The notes under the pieces are model-generated. The model was given only the letters and a program-made list of their open reading frames with translations. It ran no database searches and was not told the origin of the DNA. The translations under genes and the position numbers were made by a program. From Burkholderiaceae bacterium (GTDB lineage Bacteria; Pseudomonadota; Gammaproteobacteria; Burkholderiales; Burkholderiaceae), in NCBI GenBank assembly GCA_947470165.1, contig CANISN010000084.1:1-6884 (forward strand): a stretch of 6,884 bases of DNA, written 5' to 3'. The first letter of the stretch is position 1, and each line of letters opens with the position of its first letter. Shown one piece after another: positions 6,406 through 6,884 of the stretch.

Positions 6406-6884
6406 TCGATTGCAATCTTGACAGCATTAGCACTAACCCAAGGCACAAATGCTAATGCCAAAATGAATAAAGCGCCCAATAAGGAAAAATGTCCTGTGAT
6501 ATCCAGCCCTACACTGCTAGCGTAAACGGCGCCAGCCCCAAAAATCAGGACGGGGATATAGAGAGGCAAAATTAAGAGACTCATCAATACACTGCCGCCT
6601 CTCACCCCTAAAGTTAAGGCCGCTCCAATCGAGCCCAACAATGATAGAACAGGTGTGCCCAGGAGTAGCGCTGCCATCAGCACCTTTAAGGACTGAGCAT
6701 CCAAATCAAACTGAATGCCGATTACGGGCGCCAGTAAGACCAATGGCAGTCCGCATACCAACCAATGAGCAAGGATCTTACCAAACACAAGAGATGCAAA
6801 AGAATTAGGGGATAAAACTAATTGCTCCAGAGTGCCATCAGCATAGTCCGCTGCAAACATCCGCTGCAGCCCTAGCAAAGTCGA
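6402..6884 (-). CDS. ccmB: Haem exporter ABC-type permease CcmB, 5' end missing
   Basis: The last 160 residues of CcmB, the membrane subunit of the CcmAB ATP-driven complex that releases holo-CcmE from CcmC/CcmD, are present; the frame is open to the right edge. By comparison with the E. coli length of 220, about 60 N-terminal residues are missing. Visible family blocks are MFAADYADGTLEQLVLSP near the start of the fragment and ILPLYIPVLIFGAGA in the middle, with about four hydrophobic segments. A TTG codon at 6878-6876 could be mistaken for a start, but the coding sequence clearly continues upstream (STLLGLQRMF). The TGA stop at 6404-6402 overlaps the ccmC start. ccmA would be expected next, just beyond the window. 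Confidence 0.94.
   Translation of the reverse strand, partial: STLLGLQRMFAADYADGTLEQLVLSPNSFASLVFGKILAHWLVCGLPLVLLAPVIGIQFDLDAQSLKVLMAALLLGTPVLSLLGSIGAALTLGVRGGSVLMSLLILPLYIPVLIFGAGAVYASSVGLDITGHFSLLGALFILALAFVPWVSANAVKIAIE

Overview
The window is dominated by one minus-strand operon for System I cytochrome c maturation (haem delivery and attachment to apocytochrome c), running ccmB-ccmC-ccmD-ccmE-ccmF-ccmG-ccmH-ccmI from the right edge down to position 896. The moderate GC content (mid-40s % by eye), the separate short ccmH and ccmI genes (not fused as in E. coli) and the protein sequences suggest a low-GC betaproteobacterium, for example a freshwater Burkholderiales such as Polynucleobacter. 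The genus is an inference, not a demonstrated identity.

Layout, in order of minus-strand transcription. 6884-6402: 3' part of ccmB (its start, and presumably ccmA, lie off the right edge). 6405-5635: ccmC. 5635-5447: ccmD. 5450-5019: ccmE with a GTG start. 5019-3100: ccmF. 3103-2579: ccmG. 2579-2079: ccmH. 2086-896: ccmI. Every neighbouring pair overlaps (4, 1, 4, 1, 4, 1 and 8 nt), so no untranslated base separates any of them. 895-774: intergenic, without a convincing terminator. 773-613: a small reading frame that appears broken by a one-base shift. 579-1: the N-terminal 193 residues of a 2-oxoglutarate/Fe(II) dioxygenase-like protein (PF10014 type) that runs off the left edge.

How the genes work together, from family knowledge: CcmB with CcmA (not seen here) forms the ABC part. 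CcmC with CcmD loads haem onto the periplasmic chaperone CcmE at its His-Tyr site and CcmAB drives release of holo-CcmE. CcmF, CcmH and CcmI form the haem lyase, with CcmG and CcmH keeping the apocytochrome CXXCH thiols reduced and CcmI presenting the apocytochrome. The key haem-ligand histidines and Cys pairs are all present, so the visible part of the pathway looks intact.

The least ordinary part is the left 900 bases, where a possible frameshifted small gene precedes a dioxygenase of unknown substrate. I found no sign of a new multi-gene system, mobile element, CRISPR array or RNA gene.
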